The notes beneath the pieces are model-generated. The model was not told where the DNA came from, searched no databases, and saw nothing but the letters and a program-made list of their open reading frames with translations. From Rhodospirillales bacterium (GTDB lineage Bacteria > Pseudomonadota > Alphaproteobacteria > Acetobacterales > Acetobacteraceae): a DNA stretch of 38,558 bases. Shown here piece after piece: positions 1 through 8,635 of the stretch. The position numbers and the translations under genes were made by a program. The stretch is taken from the NCBI GenBank assembly GCA_025351925.1, contig JANXVC010000172.1, positions 1-38,558 on the forward strand, given 5' to 3'. Each line of letters begins with the position of its first letter. The stretch's first letter is position 1.

Positions 1-1
1 C

Positions 2-1150
2 GTGCTCGCGCTGAGCCAAACCAGGGTCGAGGCCGAGCTGGCGGCGCTGATGCGTGAGTTCGGCAGTCGGCACACCGGCCTCCGCAAAATCTTCGCCGAC
101 CGCTTTGTGCAGGTTTGCGACCAACTATGCCCCCCGCCGGCCGTGCCCGAAGAGGCGCGCCGCCTGTTGATCGGCGCCTACTTCAGCAACGAGTACAGCT
201 TCGAAGCGGCTGCGCTGTTCAATCCTTCGATCGTGCGGCACCCCGACCAAAGCGGGCTGACCGGCAGCGAGGCCCACTTCGTCGTCAGCCTGCGCGCCAC
301 CGGTGAGGGGCATATCAGCTCGATCTGCTTCCGTTCCGGGATCGTCGATGCAGATGGGGACATTCGGCTGGACCCGCCGGGCTTACATGCGACGACACCG
401 GTCAGCGAAGGTCCGGCACAGGCCGATGGCGGCTATGAGGTCGCGTTCCCGCCCGATACGCCGCTGGCCGATCGGATCATCTTCCCGATCACGCCCAGCC
501 AGCGCAACGGGCTGGAGGATGCGCGGTTTGTGCGTTTCGTCGAGGATGACGGCACGGTTGCCTACTACGCTACCTATACCGCCTACTCCGGCCAGAGCAT
601 CACGCCGGAGCTGCTTCGCACCGACGACTTCCTGCGTTTCCGCTTCATCCCCATTCAGGGTGACGCCGTGCGCAACAAGGGCATGGCGCTGTTCCCGCGC
701 CGCATCGGCGGCCAATACGCCATGCTGGCCCGGCTCGACGGCGAAAGCCTGCAGCTCTCGCGCTCAGACGACCTGCATACTTGGAACAACGCCACCACCA
801 TCCTGGGTCCGGCGGAGGCTTGGGAGTTCCTGCAGATCGGCAACTGCGGCAGCCCGATCGAGCTGCCTGAGGGTTGGCTGCTGCTCACCCACGGCGTCGG
901 CGCGATGCGCCGCTACTGCATCGGTGCGACGCTGCTCGACCTGCACGACCCGACCCGGGTCCTCGCTAGGCTGCCGTCGCCGCTGCTCTACGCCAATGAA
1001 CAGGAGCGCGAGGGATACGTCCCGAACGTGGTCTATTCGTGCGGCGCAATGGTGCACGCGGGAAACCTGATCCTGCCCTACGCCATGTCCGATACCGCAA
1101 CGAGCTTTGCCGTGGCGCCGCTGCATAGCCTGCTCGCTGCGATGTCCTGA
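2..1150 (+). CDS. GH130-family glycosidase/phosphorylase, 5' end cut by window edge
   Basis: Belongs to the DUF377/GH130 five-bladed propeller enzymes, which act on beta-mannosides, mostly by phosphorolysis to mannose 1-phosphate. The family signature is visible as NGLEDARFV, with the likely catalytic Asp at residue 173 of the visible frame. It is followed by KGMALFPR and, later, a QIGNCGSPIELPEGWLL segment that fits substrate- and phosphate-binding loops. The first possible start (GTG at base 2) lies at the window edge and the protein already reads as mid-domain, so the true start is probably upstream. The C-terminus is complete, and the stop lies one base from the stop of the convergent manA. 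Phosphorylase versus hydrolase cannot be decided from sequence alone. The neighbouring mannose-6-phosphate isomerase is consistent with mannose release. Confidence 0.8.
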   Translation: MLALSQTRVEAELAALMREFGSRHTGLRKIFADRFVQVCDQLCPPPAVPEEARRLLIGAYFSNEYSFEAAALFNPSIVRHPDQSGLTGSEAHFVVSLRATGEGHISSICFRSGIVDADGDIRLDPPGLHATTPVSEGPAQADGGYEVAFPPDTPLADRIIFPITPSQRNGLEDARFVRFVEDDGTVAYYATYTAYSGQSITPELLRTDDFLRFRFIPIQGDAVRNKGMALFPRRIGGQYAMLARLDGESLQLSRSDDLHTWNNATTILGPAEAWEFLQIGNCGSPIELPEGWLLLTHGVGAMRRYCIGATLLDLHDPTRVLARLPSPLLYANEQEREGYVPNVVYSCGAMVHAGNLILPYAMSDTATSFAVAPLHSLLAAMS

Positions 1151-1151
1151 G

Positions 1152-2108
1152 CTACCGCCCGCCTGCCGGCAGCGTGGACAAGGCCGAGGTAAGGCCAGGC
1201 CCAGCGTGCAGGACCGCCACCGACGCCCGTTCCGTGCCGCCCAGGGTGACCGGCCGGCCGGAAGCCGGCACGAAGGCCGCGACCCCGCGCCGCAGTTCGC
1301 GCTGATTGAGTAGGACGCCCGGCGCGAGCGGCACCAGGATGTGGTAGCGCCTGCCATCCGGCTGCAGGGTCAGCCCTTGTCCAATTGTATGGCGCTCCGC
1401 GATGAAACGCGGCGCGCGGGCCAGGACGCGCCCGTCGGGAAACCAATCGGCCGGGTTGGCCGCGGGCGTGCTGGCCGCATCGAGGTTGGCGACGGCCAGC
1501 GCCTCCTCCACCTGCAACGGCCGCGGCCGGCCATAGTCATAGAGGCGGTAGGTCACATCCACCGGATCCTGCACCTCCAGCAGCACCAAACCGGCGCCTA
1601 TGGCGTGCACGGTGCCGGCTGGGACCTGCACGGTGTCGCCGGCCTGGACCTTGATTTGGCGCAGCAGCGTCAGGACCGACTCGTCCACTATGGCAGCGCG
1701 GAGCCGGGCTGGCGTAACCTGCGCCGTGAACCCGGCCCACACGGCGGCATCCGGGACAGCGTCGAGCACGAGCCAAGCCTCGTCTTTGCCGGACGCCGCA
1801 ACGCCGCTGGACCGCGCGGCTGCGTCCGTGGGATGCACCTGGATCGAGAGCGGCGCCGCGGTAAACAGCAGCTTTGCCAGGATCGGCGACGACCCGGCGG
1901 CATCGCCAAGCATCCCGGTGCGGTCGGCTTCAATCCGGGACCCGAGGGTGCTCCCGCCCTCGACCTCGCAGCCCATGTCGCTCAGCCAGGCCTCACCCAG
2001 CGGGGCAGTGTGCTGTAGGGCAGCGTCGCCATACCAGGCGTCCAGATCGGTGCGCCCCCAAATCCGTTCGACCAGGCGAGGAACGATCCATAGTGGGTCA
2101 GCGTCCAT
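1152..2108 (-). CDS. manA: Mannose-6-phosphate isomerase, class I type
   Basis: Cytosolic zinc enzyme interconverting mannose 6-phosphate and fructose 6-phosphate, 318 residues in this start choice. Expected metal ligands are visible: Gln90 and His92 in SIQVHP, Glu110 in KDEAWLVLD, and His168 in AGTVHAIG. The short single-cupin-pair length fits the bacterial short type I enzymes. The frame is open further upstream, but the ATG at 2108 gives MDADPLW and an 11-bp overlap with the end of the GH13 gene, a normal operon junction. It is therefore probably translated from the same mRNA as the glucosidase. Together with the GH130 gene it suggests use of mannose-containing glycans. Confidence 0.88.
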   Translation of the reverse strand: MDADPLWIVPRLVERIWGRTDLDAWYGDAALQHTAPLGEAWLSDMGCEVEGGSTLGSRIEADRTGMLGDAAGSSPILAKLLFTAAPLSIQVHPTDAAARSSGVAASGKDEAWLVLDAVPDAAVWAGFTAQVTPARLRAAIVDESVLTLLRQIKVQAGDTVQVPAGTVHAIGAGLVLLEVQDPVDVTYRLYDYGRPRPLQVEEALAVANLDAASTPAANPADWFPDGRVLARAPRFIAERHTIGQGLTLQPDGRRYHILVPLAPGVLLNQRELRRGVAAFVPASGRPVTLGGTERASVAVLHAGPGLTSALSTLPAGGR

Positions 2109-3687
2109 GCTGGACCTCTCGTGGCTGCAATATGACGGCCTCATCGGGATGCAGGGTCAGTGCGGCCGTCACCGATTTGCCAATCCGGTCGGCATGGGTC
2201 GAGAGCAGCACCTCGCCCGCCGGAACCTCGACCGCAGCGGGAGCGCCGCTGGTGTTTGCAAGCACGACGAGGGTGTCGCCGTGGCTGGCCCTGCGGAACG
2301 ACAGCACCGGCCCATGCGCGGCCACGCACTCGATCGTGCCGCCGGCCAATGCGGGATGGCGACGGCGCAGGGCCAGCAGGCCGCGGCAGAAGTTCACCAT
2401 CGACGCTGGGTCGGCGCGCTGCACGCTGAGCGGCGCGTCAGTGCCGATGCGCAGCCAAGGCGTGCCGTTGGTAAAGCCGGCGCCGGGACCCGCCTGCCAG
2501 GGGAAGGGCGTGCGTTCGGGGTCACGACCAAGGCCCCGTCCGGGTTCGCGCTGCTCTGCTGGGTCCTGCACCTCGGCCTCCGGGATCGGCGTATCGACCA
2601 TGCCGAGCTCGTCGCCCATGTACAGCGTGGGCGTCCCTCGCAGCGTCAGCAGCAGCAAGGCCGCAACCCGCGCCTGCGCCGTGCCGATACGGCTGGCGAT
2701 GCGGGGCCGGTCATGGTTGCCCAGCACCCAATTGGGCCAGCCGCCCGGCGGAAGCGCCGCCTCATACCGGGTAATGATGTCCGCGATGGTTGAAGCGTCC
2801 CAACCCGGCATCTGCACCAGCTGGAAGTTGAACGGCAGCTGGGCGCCGCGACCGTCCACGCCGTAATACGCCACAAGCCGGTCGATGGGCAGATACAGCT
2901 CGCCAATGAGCACCCGGTCCGGGTACTCGTCCAGCACAGCGCGCATTCCGGCCACGATCTCCTGCACCTCCGGGCGGTCGGCGGTGTAGAGCGGGATGAA
3001 GCGGCCGTATGAGGAGCCGCCCGCCGTGCAGTGAGGGTTCGGCGGGTTGTCGCGGAACTGGTCGTCCTTGATCATCAGCCACATGACGTCAACGCGGAAC
3101 CCATCGACGCCGCGCGCCAGCCAGAACCGCAGGACGTCGAACATGGCGGCGCGCACCTGCGGATTGCGCCAGTTCAGCTCCGGCTGGGTCGGCAGGAACG
3201 AGTGGTAGAAATACTGCCGGCTCCCCTCGTCCCACGTCCAGCCGGACCCGCCGAAATGGCTTTGCCAATTGTTGGGCGGCCCGCTGCCAGGGGCGCCGTC
3301 GTGCCAGATATACCAATCGCGCTTTGCGCTCGCCCGGCCGTTTCGGCTGTTGATGAACCAGGGGTGCTGGCCGGAGCTATGGTTCGGAACGTAGTCCAGG
3401 ATGATCTTGACATCGCGCGCATGGGCCGCCGCGATCAGCGCGTCCAAGTCGGCGAGCGTGCCGAATAAAAGATCGACATTGCAATAGTCGCTGACGTCGT
3501 AGCCGAAATCGGTCATCGGCGACGGATAGACCGGGGAGAGCCACACCGCGTCCACTCCCAACCAGACCAAGTAGTCCAGCCGCGAGATGATGCCGGGCAG
3601 GTCGCCGGTGCCGTCTCCGTCGCTATCCTGGAACGACCGCGGATAGACCTGATAGACGACGCCGTGTTGCCACCAAGCCAATACCAT
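2098..3687 (-). CDS. GH13 alpha-glucosidase / oligo-1,6-glucosidase-like enzyme
   Basis: A 529-residue alpha-amylase superfamily enzyme that hydrolyses or transfers alpha-glucosyl residues from small oligosaccharides. The conserved GH13 regions appear in order: DYVPNH (99-103), GFRVDV with nucleophile Asp200, GELYLP with acid/base Glu263, and GNHDRPR with transition-state stabiliser Asp326. The N-terminal WWQHGVVYQVYPRSF and the calcium-loop-like DSDGDGTGDLPGI are typical of the oligo-1,6-glucosidase/alpha-glucosidase branch. There is no signal peptide, so it should act in the cytoplasm. The ATG at 3687 has a strong GGGGAGG ribosome site a few bases upstream. First gene of a two-gene operon with manA. 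Exact linkage specificity is not readable. Confidence 0.9.
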   Translation of the reverse strand: MVLAWWQHGVVYQVYPRSFQDSDGDGTGDLPGIISRLDYLVWLGVDAVWLSPVYPSPMTDFGYDVSDYCNVDLLFGTLADLDALIAAAHARDVKIILDYVPNHSSGQHPWFINSRNGRASAKRDWYIWHDGAPGSGPPNNWQSHFGGSGWTWDEGSRQYFYHSFLPTQPELNWRNPQVRAAMFDVLRFWLARGVDGFRVDVMWLMIKDDQFRDNPPNPHCTAGGSSYGRFIPLYTADRPEVQEIVAGMRAVLDEYPDRVLIGELYLPIDRLVAYYGVDGRGAQLPFNFQLVQMPGWDASTIADIITRYEAALPPGGWPNWVLGNHDRPRIASRIGTAQARVAALLLLTLRGTPTLYMGDELGMVDTPIPEAEVQDPAEQREPGRGLGRDPERTPFPWQAGPGAGFTNGTPWLRIGTDAPLSVQRADPASMVNFCRGLLALRRRHPALAGGTIECVAAHGPVLSFRRASHGDTLVVLANTSGAPAAVEVPAGEVLLSTHADRIGKSVTAALTLHPDEAVILQPREVQHGR

Positions 3688-3889
3688 GCCTCAGCCTCCC
3701 CTACCCTCAATCGAAGACGCAATGCATGAGGCGGAACAATGTTCGATGTACGAACCAAGAGGATCACATAACACCGTCCACCTCAACATCTGGTGCAGCC
3801 TAGATCGACGCCTGACCGCTTCGCCGCTTGCCGTGTCTTCAGTATTTGAACCTTGTGTTAACAACGCCTAATGCCCATCATCCATATCA

Positions 3890-3901
3890 TAAGCACGCTT
3901 A
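3890..3901. promoter_or_regulatory. Candidate MarR operator palindrome
   Basis: TAAGC-AC-GCTTA is a perfect inverted repeat ending 22 bp before the marR start codon. A second short dyad, TTGT-GTTA-ACAA, lies at 3853-3864. MarR proteins bind palindromes that overlap their own promoter, so autoregulation is plausible. This is inferred from position only. Confidence 0.3.
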
Positions 3902-3923
3902 AGACAAGCTAATTTGGGACCTT

Positions 3924-4403
3924 ATGCCGCAATCGACACCGACCCTCGGTTTTGTCCTCCATGACGTCGCCCGTTTTCTGCGCAGACGGTTCGAGCAGCA
4001 TGCTCGGGGCCTCGGCCTGACCCGATCGCACTGGCAGGTACTGGCGTTCCTGGCGCCAAATGAGGGCATTCACCAGGGCGGACTGGCGGAGATCCTGGAC
4101 ATCGAGGCCATCACGCTCGTCCGCATCCTCGACAAGCTCGAAGCCGGCGGCCTCATCGAGCGCCGGCAGCACCCCACCGACCGGCGCATCTGGCTGCTGT
4201 TCCTGACCGAAAAGGCCCATCCGGTGCTGGCCCGCATGCGTGAACTCGGTGAGATCACGCGCGGCGAGGCGCTGGCGGGCATCCCGGATGCTGCACGGGA
4301 GCAGCTGATGCTCAACCTTTGCTTGATGAAGAAGAACCTGATTATGGCGTGTGACCAGCCAGCCGAACATCCCGCAACGAAGAAAGCGATGTCCCGTGGC
4401 TGA
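3924..4403 (+). CDS. MarR-family transcriptional regulator
   Basis: A 159-residue winged-helix repressor. The helix-turn-helix region runs from about residue 35 (RSHWQVLAFLAPNEG) through LAEILDIEAITLVRILDKLEAGGLI. The wing contains RRQHPTDRRIWLLFLT, which carries the DRR signature of the family. The N- and C-terminal helices would form the dimer interface. Such proteins usually repress an adjacent efflux operon and are released by phenolic or drug-like ligands. The next gene, a HlyD/EmrA-type adaptor, starts inside the last codons of this one, so regulator and exporter are co-transcribed and probably autoregulated. No unusual residues are evident. Confidence 0.9.
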   Translation: MPQSTPTLGFVLHDVARFLRRRFEQHARGLGLTRSHWQVLAFLAPNEGIHQGGLAEILDIEAITLVRILDKLEAGGLIERRQHPTDRRIWLLFLTEKAHPVLARMRELGEITRGEALAGIPDAAREQLMLNLCLMKKNLIMACDQPAEHPATKKAMSRG

Positions 4404-5586
4404 CGTGCTGCCCCGCGACCGGGTCGCGCTGGAACAGCCCGTCGTGCGCCGGGTTCCCGCAACGCCAGAGCCGGTGGCGGCACCGCCGCAGGTATCGACG
4501 CCAACGCAGGTCAACGGTCGCCGGCGCTGGCTGCGTCCCGTGCTGTTCCTGCTGCTGCCGGTGGCGCTGGTATTCGGCGGCTACGAATACGTCGTGGGCG
4601 GCCAGGTCATGTCCACAGAGAACGCCTATGTCCGTGCAGATATCGTCGCCATCTCCACCGACGTGTCGGGGATGGTGAAAGAGATCGACGTCCGCGACAA
4701 CCAGACGGTCAAAGCCGGCGACGTGCTGTTCAAGCTTGACGACCTGCCGTTCCGCCTGGCGCTGCAGCGCGCGGACGCCCAGGTGGCCATCGTCGCGACC
4801 ACGCTGGAGGCTTTGAAGGCGAGCTACCGCGACATGCAGGCGCAAATCCAGCAGAGCCAGGTGGACGTGGAATTCTACGCGCGGCAAATGGAGCGGCAGC
4901 AAAGGCTGGTCGCAACCAATGCGACCACGGTGGTCTCACTCGAACAGGCGCAGCGCGACGCGATGGCAGCCCGGCACCGGTTGGGTTCCCAGCAGCAGAA
5001 ACTGGCTGGGATTGTCGCCAACCTGGCCGGGAATCCCGACATCGCCGTCTCGGAGCATCCCCGGACGCTCGAGGCGGTGGCGCAGCGGGACGAGGCGGCG
5101 CGGCAGCTCGCCCATACGGTCGTGCGCGCGCCGATGGCGGGCAGCGTGACCAATGTGCCGTCGCTGCAGCCCGGCCAATACCTGACGGCCTCCACCGCCG
5201 CCTTCAGCATGGTCGCGTCCGATCACGTCTGGATCGACGCGAACCCGAAGGAGACCGAGCTGACCTATGTGCGGCCGGGCCAGGACACGGCCATCTCCGT
5301 CGATACCTATCCGGGCGTCACCTGGCACGGCACGGTCGAGAGCATCAGCCCGGCGTCGTCCAGCAGCTTCTCCATGCTGCCGGCGCAAAACACGAGTGGC
5401 AATTGGGTGAAGGTCGTGCAGCGCATCCCGATGCGGGTGCGGATCGACACGCTGGATGGCAAGCCGCCGCTGCGTGCCGGCATGAGCGTCATCGTCGGCA
5501 TCGACACCGGCCGGGCGCGAGGCCTGCCGATCTTCCTGAGCGCGATCGCCGGGTTCTTCGGTCTCGGCGGCCCGCAGCATGCCTGA
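4396..5586 (+). CDS. HlyD/EmrA-type membrane fusion protein of a tripartite exporter
   Basis: Periplasmic adaptor linking an inner-membrane pump to an outer-membrane channel, about 396 residues. A cytoplasmic head is followed by one transmembrane segment (LRPVLFLLLPVALVFGG). Next come the lipoyl half TENAYVRADIVAISTDVSG, an alpha-hairpin rich in Gln and Ala (roughly residues 115-220), the second lipoyl half TVVRAPMAGSVTNV, and a beta-barrel. The GTG at 4396 gives an 8-bp overlap with the marR stop. A GTG at 4351 is also open but would overlap marR by 53 bp, so the later start is preferred. The family is the EmrA type that pairs with 14-helix MFS pumps, and exactly such a pump follows. No outer-membrane TolC-like gene is present here. 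Confidence 0.9.
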   Translation: MADVLPRDRVALEQPVVRRVPATPEPVAAPPQVSTPTQVNGRRRWLRPVLFLLLPVALVFGGYEYVVGGQVMSTENAYVRADIVAISTDVSGMVKEIDVRDNQTVKAGDVLFKLDDLPFRLALQRADAQVAIVATTLEALKASYRDMQAQIQQSQVDVEFYARQMERQQRLVATNATTVVSLEQAQRDAMAARHRLGSQQQKLAGIVANLAGNPDIAVSEHPRTLEAVAQRDEAARQLAHTVVRAPMAGSVTNVPSLQPGQYLTASTAAFSMVASDHVWIDANPKETELTYVRPGQDTAISVDTYPGVTWHGTVESISPASSSSFSMLPAQNTSGNWVKVVQRIPMRVRIDTLDGKPPLRAGMSVIVGIDTGRARGLPIFLSAIAGFFGLGGPQHA

Positions 5587-7117
5587 TACGGCGGTCCCGT
5601 CCGCCGCACCGGTTGCCAACCGCGGCGCCATCACCGCATGCGTGATCCTGGCCGTGATCATGCAGGCACTCGACACCACCATCGCCAACGTCGCTTTGCC
5701 CTATATCCAGGGCAGCGTGTCCGCGAGCCAGGATCAGATCAACTGGGTGCTGACGTCCTACATCGTCGCCGCCGCCATCATGACCCCGCCTTCCGGCTGG
5801 CTGGCTGCCCGCTTCGGGCGCAAGCGGATCCTTCTGGTATCGACCGCCGGGTTCGTCGTCGCGTCCATCCTGTGCGGCCTCGCGCAGTCGCTGGTGGAAA
5901 TCGTGCTGTTCCGGCTGCTGCAGGGGTTCTTCGGCGCAGCGCTCGTGCCGCTGGCGCAGTCCATCCTGCTCGACATCTACACTCCCGAGGAACGCGGCGG
6001 CGCCATGGCGCTGTTCGGTGTCTCGGTCATGGTGGGGCCGGTGCTCGGGCCGGTCATCGGCGGCTGGCTGACCGACAACATCAGCTGGCGCTGGGTGTTT
6101 TACATCAACCTGCCGCTCGGCCTGCTGGCCTTCGCCGGCATCACCGCCTTCGTGACCGAAACCAAGCTCGACCGCGGACGCGCGCTCGACTGGCTCGGCT
6201 TCGGCGCATTGAGCGTGTCGATCGCAGCCCTGCAGCTCTGCCTCGACCGCGGCGAACAGCTCGACTGGTTCGGCTCCGGCGAGGTGCTGATCGAGGCGAT
6301 CGTCGCCGCCTCGGCCTTCTACGTGTTCCTGGTGCACACCTTCACGGCGCAGCGTCCGTTCGTGAACCCCAGCCTGTTCCGCGACCGCAATTTCACCACG
6401 GGCATGCTGTTCATCTTCGTCGTCGGGATCACCTATCTGGCCTCCCTGGCGTTGATGACGCCCTATCTGCAGACGCTCATGGGCTATCCCGTGGTGACGG
6501 CCGGGATCGTCATGGGGCCGCGCGGCGTGGGCACGATGGCCTGCATGTTCATCGCCGGAAAGCTGATCGGGCGCGTGGACATCCGCCTGCTGCTGGGGAT
6601 CGGCCTCGGGCTGACGGCGTGGGCGTTGTATGACATGACGGGATGGACGCCGGACGTGTCGCAGTGGACGATTGTGTCCACCGGGTTCATCCAGGGCGCT
6701 GGGCTGGGGTTCCTGTTCGTGCCGCTGACGACGGTCACCTTCTCCACCTTGCCGGCGGAAAAGCGTGGCGATGGCACCGGGCTCTATAACCTGTCGCGCA
6801 ATATCGGCTCCGCGGTCGGCATCTCGGCGGTGTCGGCGTTGCTCACCCAGAACACGCAGGCCAACCATGCGGAGATTGGCAGTTTTATCACGCCCTACAA
6901 CCGGCTCCTGCAGGCCGCGCCGCACGTCTGGGATCCGCTGACGCTTGCCGGCCGCTCGGCGCTCAATGACATGGTGACGCTGCAGGCGACGGTGATTGCC
7001 TATATCGACGATTTCAAGCTGATGATGCTGCTGTGCCTGGGCGCTGTGCCGCTGCTTCTGCTGTTCCGCCGGGCGGCACAGCCGGCTGAAGTGGACCACA
7101 CTATTGCAATGGAGTGA
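5579..7117 (+). CDS. EmrB/QacA-type MFS drug exporter (DHA2, 14 TM)
   Basis: A 512-residue proton-driven inner-membrane pump of the DHA2 family, the partner of the preceding adaptor. Visible hallmarks are the first helix motif LDTTIANVALPYIQGS, the loop 2-3 motif GWLAARFGRKRIL, and the antiporter motif C in VSVMVGPVLGPVIGGWL. The length suits 14 membrane helices. The start ATG overlaps the adaptor stop by 8 bp, so translation is coupled. The set MarR-EmrA-EmrB is a standard multidrug or fatty-acid exporter operon. The natural substrate cannot be inferred. A long antisense frame lies over this gene, but it is low in complexity and has no family features. Confidence 0.92.
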   Translation: MPDTAVPSAAPVANRGAITACVILAVIMQALDTTIANVALPYIQGSVSASQDQINWVLTSYIVAAAIMTPPSGWLAARFGRKRILLVSTAGFVVASILCGLAQSLVEIVLFRLLQGFFGAALVPLAQSILLDIYTPEERGGAMALFGVSVMVGPVLGPVIGGWLTDNISWRWVFYINLPLGLLAFAGITAFVTETKLDRGRALDWLGFGALSVSIAALQLCLDRGEQLDWFGSGEVLIEAIVAASAFYVFLVHTFTAQRPFVNPSLFRDRNFTTGMLFIFVVGITYLASLALMTPYLQTLMGYPVVTAGIVMGPRGVGTMACMFIAGKLIGRVDIRLLLGIGLGLTAWALYDMTGWTPDVSQWTIVSTGFIQGAGLGFLFVPLTTVTFSTLPAEKRGDGTGLYNLSRNIGSAVGISAVSALLTQNTQANHAEIGSFITPYNRLLQAAPHVWDPLTLAGRSALNDMVTLQATVIAYIDDFKLMMLLCLGAVPLLLLFRRAAQPAEVDHTIAME

Positions 7118-7157
7118 CCGCAATAGAATGACCGGCTGCGCAGCGTCGTCGTTATGC

Positions 7158-7445
7158 CTAACTCATCCATGCGCGACAGCAGCGAGGCCGGCATGAACAT
7201 CGTCGTCTCGACTGGTGCACCGGCGATGCCTGAAAATTGATGGAATTTCCGTTATGCAACGGCACGTCCATCCGCCCATCGCCGCCGCCATCGACCCGCC
7301 CGATCCTGAGCACCTCCTCGTTCAAATTGGCTAGGATCACTCCGCCGAATGCCTCGGCGGGCGCTTGGCCCGGCTCCAACACCCGCAATCCGGAAAGAAT
7401 GCCAGCCCGACCCGCGTCCAGGGGCCGGAACGCTTGCCACTTCAA
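7158..7445 (-). pseudogene. Remnant of a CaiB/BaiF family III CoA-transferase (N-terminus only)
   Basis: The minus strand from 7445 to about 7230 reads like the start of a family III CoA-transferase: SGLRVLEPGQ, then FGGVILANLNEEVLRI, then RVDGGGD, then NGNSINFQ. The usual family pattern is GLRVLELGQ, an ILADLGAEVIKIE stretch, GGGD and a following SINFQ/NRGK stretch. Here several conserved positions have changed (Asp and Gly lost in ILANLNEE). The similarity ends at NFQ, where a basic low-complexity tail leads to a stop, and no later CoA-transferase domain is present. This is most simply a decayed fragment filling the gap between the exporter and the epoxide hydrolase. The family match is from memory and moderate. 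No other gene is visible between 7118 and 7477. Confidence 0.5.
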
Positions 7446-7477
7446 CTGCCGGCGCTTCTGGTGTTAGCTCCCCGCCT

Positions 7478-8623
7478 ATGCAGCCAGCACCCTTCACCAT
7501 CAATTTTCCCGAAGACCGACTAACCGACCTGCGCGAGCGGCTCGGCCGCACCCGCTTTCCCGATCAGGCGCCCGGCCCGGACTGGGCCTATGGCACCAAC
7601 GTCTCCTTTATGGAAAGCCTGGTCGAGTATTGGCGCACCGAGTTCGACTGGCGGGCGCAGGAAGCCCGGCTCAACGCTTTCCCGCAATTCACTGTGCCGC
7701 TGCACGGCATCGACCTGCACTTTTTACACGTGCCCGGTCAGGGACCAGCGCCGCTGCCGCTGCTGCTCTCGCATGGTTGGCCCGGCTCGGTGTTCGAGTT
7801 CCTGGAGCTGATCCCGCGCCTCACCGATCCCGCGCGCTTCGGCGGCGACCCGGCCGACGCCTTCACCGTAGTCGCGCCGTCGCTGCCGGGCTATGGCCTG
7901 TCGTTCCGGCCCGGCCAGGCGCGCTTCGGCGTCGAGGCGATCGCGGACTGCTTCGCGGACCTCATGACCGGCGTACTCGGCTACCCCCGCTTTGCGGCGC
8001 AGGGTGGCGACTGGGGCGGGTTCATCACCTCCCGGCTCGGTGCGGTGCACGCGGACAAGCTGGCCGGCATCCATCTCAACATGCTGGCGGTGCGGCGCGA
8101 CCTCGACATGCCGGTCGCGTCCCCGGACGAACAGCGCTTCGTGGACGAGCTCAAGGTTTGGCAGCGGGAGGGCGCCGGCTACCAGACGATCCAGGGCACC
8201 CGGCCGCAGACCCTCGCCTTCGGCCTCTCAGACTCGCCGGCCGGGCTCGCCGCCTGGATCGTCGAGAAGTTCCGCGCCTGGTCGGATTGCAGCGGCGATG
8301 TCCTGTCGGTGTTCACCCGGGACCAGCTGTTGGCGAATATTGGGCTGTATTGGTTCACTGGGGCGATCGGGTCGTCGTTCTGGCCGTACTACGCCCGCAT
8401 GCACGGCCCATGGCCGATCCCCGATGGCCGGAGCGTGGACGTGCCGATGGCCTATTGCGAGTTCCCGCATGAGATGCTGCATCCGCCGCGCTCGATCGCC
8501 GAGCGCGCCTACGCCGATATCCGGCGCTGGACCGTCATGCCGCACGGCGGCCACTTCGCGGCGATGGAACAGCCGGACGCCTTGGCCGACGACATAAAGA
8601 CGTTCTTTCGCCCGCTTCGATAA
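7478..8623 (+). CDS. Epoxide hydrolase, microsomal/juvenile-hormone type
   Basis: A 381-residue alpha/beta hydrolase with the epoxide hydrolase N-terminal domain (FTINFPEDRLTDLRERL and the following WRTEFDWRAQEARLNAFPQF). The core shows the oxyanion HGWPGS (99-104), nucleophile Asp178 in GGDWGGF and catalytic His359 in GGHFAAMEQP. YYAR near residue 305 can supply an epoxide-polarising Tyr. The reaction is opening of an epoxide to a diol through a covalent ester. The ATG at 7478 is chosen because the upstream open frame is low-complexity and lies over the CoA-transferase remnant. There is no signal peptide. It stands alone, with the next gene convergent. The substrate is unknown. Confidence 0.87.
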   Translation: MQPAPFTINFPEDRLTDLRERLGRTRFPDQAPGPDWAYGTNVSFMESLVEYWRTEFDWRAQEARLNAFPQFTVPLHGIDLHFLHVPGQGPAPLPLLLSHGWPGSVFEFLELIPRLTDPARFGGDPADAFTVVAPSLPGYGLSFRPGQARFGVEAIADCFADLMTGVLGYPRFAAQGGDWGGFITSRLGAVHADKLAGIHLNMLAVRRDLDMPVASPDEQRFVDELKVWQREGAGYQTIQGTRPQTLAFGLSDSPAGLAAWIVEKFRAWSDCSGDVLSVFTRDQLLANIGLYWFTGAIGSSFWPYYARMHGPWPIPDGRSVDVPMAYCEFPHEMLHPPRSIAERAYADIRRWTVMPHGGHFAAMEQPDALADDIKTFFRPLR

Positions 8624-8635
8624 GCGGGCCGGAGT

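Noticed and set aside
5489-7123. 544-codon open frame antisense to the EmrB-type pump
   Set aside because: Low-complexity, rich in Arg, Gln, His and Asp as expected for the complement of a GC-rich membrane gene. The sense frame has clear MFS motifs.
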